Notes under the pieces: model-generated
The model's database searches: none
Seen by the model: only the letters and a program-made list of their open reading frames with translations
What the model was told of the DNA's origin: nothing
Shown here: positions 5,191 through 5,207 of the stretch, piece by piece
Position numbering within the stretch: the first letter of the stretch is position 1
How the letters are laid out: each line of letters starts with the position of its first letter
Made by a program: the position numbers and the translations under genes
Origin: Planctomycetota bacterium
GTDB lineage: Bacteria > Planctomycetota > Phycisphaerae > Sedimentisphaerales > Anaerobacaceae
Direction of reading: 5' to 3'
Assembly (NCBI GenBank): GCA_013202635.1
Contig: JABMRO010000826.1
Span: forward strand, 1 to 5,207
DNA length: 5,207 bases

Positions 5191-5207
5191 ACGTTCACCA
5201 ATTATCC

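Overview
The window looks like bacterial chromosome from a Gram-negative-type organism, most likely a planctomycete of the Phycisphaerae. This is inferred from moderate GC, an MsbA-like exporter carrying a PDZ-like insertion, an ECF sigma/zinc anti-sigma pair, and a zinc-ribbon fragment of the 'YAGKxGRCPKC' type common in planctomycete proteins. No database search was possible, so the taxonomy is an inference.

Layout. Positions 1-155 hold the 3' flank of the exporter gene and perhaps the first codons of another minus-strand gene cut by the window edge. Positions 156-2309 (minus) encode a complete 717-residue ABC exporter half-transporter with an enlarged extracytoplasmic loop containing a PDZ-like domain. 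A 167-bp divergent intergenic region follows, with a perfect 7-bp dyad in the exporter's leader and candidate promoters facing both ways. Positions 2477-3109 (plus) encode a metallo-beta-lactamase-fold hydrolase of the glyoxalase II type.

Positions 3110-3826 hold about 700 bp with no long ORF, but the stretch is not empty. It has a promoter-like sequence near 3212-3243, a long imperfect inverted repeat with 3-bp flanking direct repeats (3340-3427), a degenerate zinc-ribbon coding remnant (about 3517-3648), and a 14-bp repeat that spells CPKC in two different frames.

Positions 3827-5181 form a tight three-gene plus-strand operon: an ECF sigma factor, a membrane anti-sigma factor with a zf-HC2 zinc domain (14-bp overlap with the sigma gene), and a YbjQ/UPF0145 protein (4-bp gap). 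Genes 2 and 3 each have a strong AAGGAGGT ribosome site. The first two form a standard sigma/anti-sigma switch. The third, of unknown function, is the unusual partner and is probably co-expressed with them. The exporter and the hydrolase are divergent and show no evident functional link.
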